DNA of 64,000 nucleotides from Rhyzopertha dominica (lineage: Eukaryota > Arthropoda > Insecta > Coleoptera > Bostrichidae): assembly GCA_025024175.1 (NCBI GenBank), contig QCXZ01000041.1:27771786-27835785 (forward strand), given 5' to 3'. Shown here piece after piece: positions 60,546 to 64,000 of this stretch; positions within the stretch are counted from its first letter, which is position 1; every line of letters starts with the position of its first letter. The notes beneath the pieces are model-generated. The model did not search any database, was not told where the DNA came from, and saw only the letters and a program-made list of their open reading frames with translations. The position numbers were made by a program, and so were the translations under genes.

Positions 60546-61119
60546 GTAAGTTTTAGTATAGAAGTTTGCATGCCCCAATGTTGAGAGTTTTGCGGTACCT
60601 AACAAAGGAGCGGTTTCGGGCGAACCGGCTGGGGTAATTGTATTCAAGTTTCGACCAATCTTTTTTCCTCTGCTGTGCGTACAATCTGGACCAAAGGAGT
60701 TAAATTGAGATATATAGGACAAATTAAATATAAGTATAAAGTCAAGAGCATTTATTTTCTTGGAGATATCAAAATTTTTACAGTATGTAAATTAACAGTT
60801 CAAAGCGGTATATTATGAGTCGAACTGTTAAGGGTAGATTCGGGGTCAATATCTCCCCTCCTATGTAAATAGAAATTGTCAATATGTGTAATTGTAAACG
60901 CTCTCGTAGATAGGTTATTCTACACTGATTTATTTTTGCGAGAACTAGTGGTTGAAACTATGAGTTCTTTTTTTATTGGAAATTCTCTATTTAGTTAAAA
61001 TGACGAATCTTTAGGTATACCGATCATTATTCCAACACTTCAAGTGCTAACTGTATGGTGCTGTATATGGGTCACAGACAAACTTAAAATGAAACAGCCT
61101 GCAATTTAAAATACTTTTA
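60546..61119 (+). other. receptor intron sequence
   Basis: Begins with the consensus donor GTAAGT. I find no receptor exon in this stretch. The intron probably continues past the right edge of the window. Confidence 0.6.
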
Positions 61120-61121
61120 TA

Positions 61122-61652
61122 CAGGGTGCGCCGAAAGAATGTTTTTAGCGAGTCCTTGTAAATGGTTGATAATCGTAGAATGGCGGGGTTAGGCTTTACA
61201 GACGCAGAAGATTTGGAAATTTATGTCTTAGTTGCCCGCAGTGGCAAAAATGGCAAGAGTAGCGTGTCTGCGCCAGAGAAATCTACCTTATGCAAAATTG
61301 ATTTATCGTGGTGGTGCAACGCACAGTACGTTTAAGGGTACCGCTCCGTATTCAGCGTAATCTCCGGACTGAAGTCCCTTGTAGAAATATCTAAACGGCC
61401 AAGTTTTTATACGTCGCCCACAAGCCCAAAAAGGCCCAATCCAACACCAAATAGCCAGTGTACCACAAACCTATGCTTGAGAGAGTCATGATGAATTTCG
61501 AAATCCGCTCTCGACAGTAGATATAGAGGATGTTCTATCTAAAATAATGTATGTTAAAGCCTCAAATGTTACTGTCTAATAATAATATCTGCATATAAAA
61601 TAATATTTTGTTATTAGCACTTAAAATTAGGGAGGTTCTTTTGCCGCACCCT
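61122..61652 (+). mobile_element. internally deleted Tc1/mariner-type element
   Basis: Left end TA-CAGGGTGCGCCGAAAGAA and, inverted, right end AGGGTGCGGCAAAAGAA, about 530 bp apart. Inside on the plus strand are an N-terminal remnant (MVDNRRMAGLGFTDAEDLEI from about 61160), then the RNLPYAKLIYRGG region, then a jump to a C-terminal remnant (VMMNFEIRSRQ near 61480-61520). Both resemble the insect transposase group seen at 28.2 and 31.2 kb. Stops and phase changes throughout. Confidence 0.65.
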
Positions 61653-62760
61653 ATCTTATTCAATTTTGTTCTATTTATAGGTTTCAGACGCACATTTTAT
61701 AACCACTAATAAATATTTGTTGCTACGTCGTTATTGGTGACAGGAAAATCTTTTAATTTTTTCGCTCCTTGATGCAGTGCACTTCTGCTAATCTGAATAA
61801 TGGACTAGAACCGAGCTAGAACAAACCATCTGCAATTTGAACATCCCCAAATACAAAAATGACAGACTATTGCAAAAAAATACATACCTAGTTGTGATTT
61901 AAATGTTTCATAAATTACTTTTCCAATGCTTACGAAAAAAAATAAATGTGAGTTGAACAGATAAATCTGTCCTTTATACGTGCCTTCTGTACATTTATAT
62001 GGGGGCGCGCAGGTGAGATACCCACACCCCGTTATTTTCGAAGCGAAAATTGAAGATGGATTACATCCCTTTTCTCTTTGGAATTTAATATTTCTATTCG
62101 ACATCACAGATGTAGGCTTTTCTTATTTATAAAACATGAAACAAGGCTACTTACAAGAAAGAAAATACACAACAATCAGCTAAGTATTTATCAGCGAGCG
62201 GATGAGAAAGGAAATTACAGTTCGCTTTAATAGTAATATAAGAGCTATGTGCTTTATGTGAAGTGGCCTCTTTGAGCTGAACTGAACTGTGTGGGCGAAG
62301 GCCTTGCTCTAAATAACTACGTATATAGAGTGTAACAAAGTTAGTATACTGTAATATGGGGCACAATCGACCCACCATTATGGAAAGCAGTTTCCCTTAG
62401 CGCATTTAGAATTGCCTTTGTACTAACCGTTCTTATGACTCAGCCACACTTGTTTCAAGCTATCATACATTACCAGTGAGTAAAAGTTATTATTTTCCAT
62501 CGCATGTTTGAATTAGATTAGAATTAGATTAGCCGCAGTGCGGACGATGTAAGTACCATGATATTATTCCATTATCTACAGTATGATAACTATGATATGC
62601 TTACAAAAAAAATCATTATAAAATAAACGATATGTAAAAAAACTGTTAACACTTTAATGTAGAATATCTAAATACGTATTTTGGCTCCTAAGCTGCCATC
62701 ATCAGTAGAAGTAAAGTAGCTTTCACTGAGAATTTGATGAGAAGAATATCATCCTGTTAA
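61653..62760. other. unassigned sequence, possibly receptor intron
   Basis: No exon recognised. On the minus strand CTGATGATGGC...GCCAAAA at 62680-62705 resembles a Penelope-tail hammerhead core whose GAAA has become AAAA. Confidence 0.4.
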
Positions 62761-62769
62761 AACCAGCCA

Positions 62770-63470
62770 AAGATTACAAGAAGTTTCTTGCGAGCTTGCC
62801 AAATACGTGTTTAGGTTTTGGTACAAAGACTTTAAAGAAGGCGGAGAAAGCGTTAAGGATTAACAGCGTTTCGGACGGCGATCGACGCCATTGTCGACGA
62901 ACAATAAAAGACCTTGTTGATACTGTTGGCATTTTAAAATATACCATTTCAAAAAATTTGTTGTCCTTGGACGCCTCAAATTTCGTTTGGTTCTAAAGAC
63001 GCTCAACGTTTTGGAAAAAAGCGTCGCGTTGACATCTACAAAACAATGACTCAACTACAAAGACGTTATGAAATGCATCCTTGTTGGAAACGAGATTTTC
63101 AGCTACGCTTTCGACCCGAAAATAACCGATCAATCGAGGGAATATCGTGCAAAAGGAACCAAGTCGGAAAAAAATACGCCAAGTCACTCAAAATCAAGGT
63201 AGAGTTGACAGTTTTCTTTGATTGTCGTAGCGTAACACACTATGAATAATTTCAGCCGACCAAACTGTTAGCAAGAAATATTATTTAAATGATATGCATC
63301 ATTCGCCTGATTTAGCACCCTAATCTGGAAAGACCACCCATGGGCACCGTTTCGACTCGATGCAGAAAATAAATGCCGAATCAATGAGATCATTGAAGGC
63401 CATACCGGAAAATGGCTTTTCAGAGAGAGTATCGGGTGGGGATTCCTTCGAAAGCGATAAAATTAATATG
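62770..63470 (+). pseudogene. mariner transposase, heavily decayed
   Basis: Ordered remnants of a mariner-family transposase appear in changing phases: FKEGGESVKD near 62830 (helix-turn-helix region), KVELTVFFDCRSVTHYE at 63199-63247 (around the first catalytic Asp), QTVSKKYYL near 63258-63285, FDSMQKINAESMRSLKAIPE near 63350-63410, and GGDSFESDKIN near 63435-63470 (C-terminal block). Many stops. No clear terminal repeats were found. Confidence 0.75.
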
Positions 63471-63889
63471 CATGCATAAATAAGGATCTTTTGTTTCTTT
63501 TAACCAATTCACATTTTTTGAACACAGTGTTATATCGCTGTATTCACAGCTACGTTATGCAATGGTGAAATATATTGTATAGAAATGGCGATTATTAACG
63601 TACCCATCTGGAAAATGTCAATGCCCAACCTGAAGACTTATATCGCACCATCTCGCTGAATGAATAACCTGAAGCAAGTCGTAATCCTGTCTTATTTAAT
63701 CAGAGAAGGTACCCCGGAGCCTATACGAGTCACCTAATAGTATTCAGAAGAAAAAATTATTGAATCAGTACTCGTTCATTTTTTTTCTTACCTTCCATTA
63801 GCATTTACGTGTAGCGCAAACGAGTACATGTGTTTTTTTCTAATTATTTCAGAATAATTGTCGCATATCGGCATACCGTCCTTCAATTA

Positions 63890-64000
63890 GTGCTTCGGTC
63901 TCGGTGCTATGAGACCGAGACTTACGTGGTCTCGGTCTCGATCTCGATCTCAGAAATGCATCGTTTCTTTGGTCTCGGGCTCGGTCTCGGTCTACTTAGT
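63890..64000. repeat. GGTCTC-rich simple repeat
   Basis: Degenerate hexamer repeats of GGTCTC/GATCTC with a palindromic start (GGTCTCGGTGC...GAGACCGAG) run into the window edge, so the true length is unknown. Confidence 0.8.

Overview
This looks like nuclear DNA of an insect: AT-rich, intron-bearing and dominated by transposable elements. The clearest host gene is one coding exon of a cholecystokinin-like (sulfakinin) receptor at 60140-60545, with good splice sites and the first transmembrane helix. No second receptor exon was found in the remaining 3.4 kb, so the gene probably runs off the right edge. Single N bases and a 100-N gap (42821-42920) show this is a draft assembly. The order cannot be fixed from the sequence alone. 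|| Left third (1-25 kb): the main structure is a four-level nest. A hAT-type element (3240-11090, 8-bp target duplication GCATTTAG) contains a copy of an unrecognised terminal-inverted-repeat family (3620-10867, 3-bp duplication AAA). That copy contains a non-autonomous LTR retroelement (4286-10783, two 1000-bp LTRs, duplication CAAG), and inside it lies a decayed non-LTR retrotransposon on the minus strand (about 5785-8400). Two further copies of the TIR family lie at 1135-1921 and 18167-19022. Large hairpins lie at 21552-21787 and 24042-24191, and a Helitron 3' end at 25386. || Middle (25-31.5 kb): mostly unassigned sequence with decayed Tc1/mariner-like transposase fragments and a perfect 20-bp-arm hairpin at 31077-31127. 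|| Right-centre (31.9-51.2 kb): a second nest. A hAT element (31892-51244, 8-bp duplication CTTACAAG) carries a TTAA-flanked element (32211-33127) and a Penelope-like retroelement with an inverted tail copy and hammerhead-like cores. The GIY-YIG reading frame of the Penelope element is split by a Ty3/gypsy array, LTR-internal-LTR-internal-LTR (34212-50607, minus strand, duplication ATAT, primer site matching tRNA-Lys). The tandem arrangement may be real or an assembly product, because the middle LTR contains the gap. || Right (51.2-64 kb): a tRNA-derived SINE, a 1000-bp Helitron made largely of seven tandem units, a 172-bp tandem duplication, the receptor exon, an internally deleted Tc1-like element, a decayed mariner transposase and a GGTCTC-rich simple repeat at the right edge. 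|| All transposase, RT and gag/pol frames seen here are broken, so none of these copies looks autonomous as assembled.
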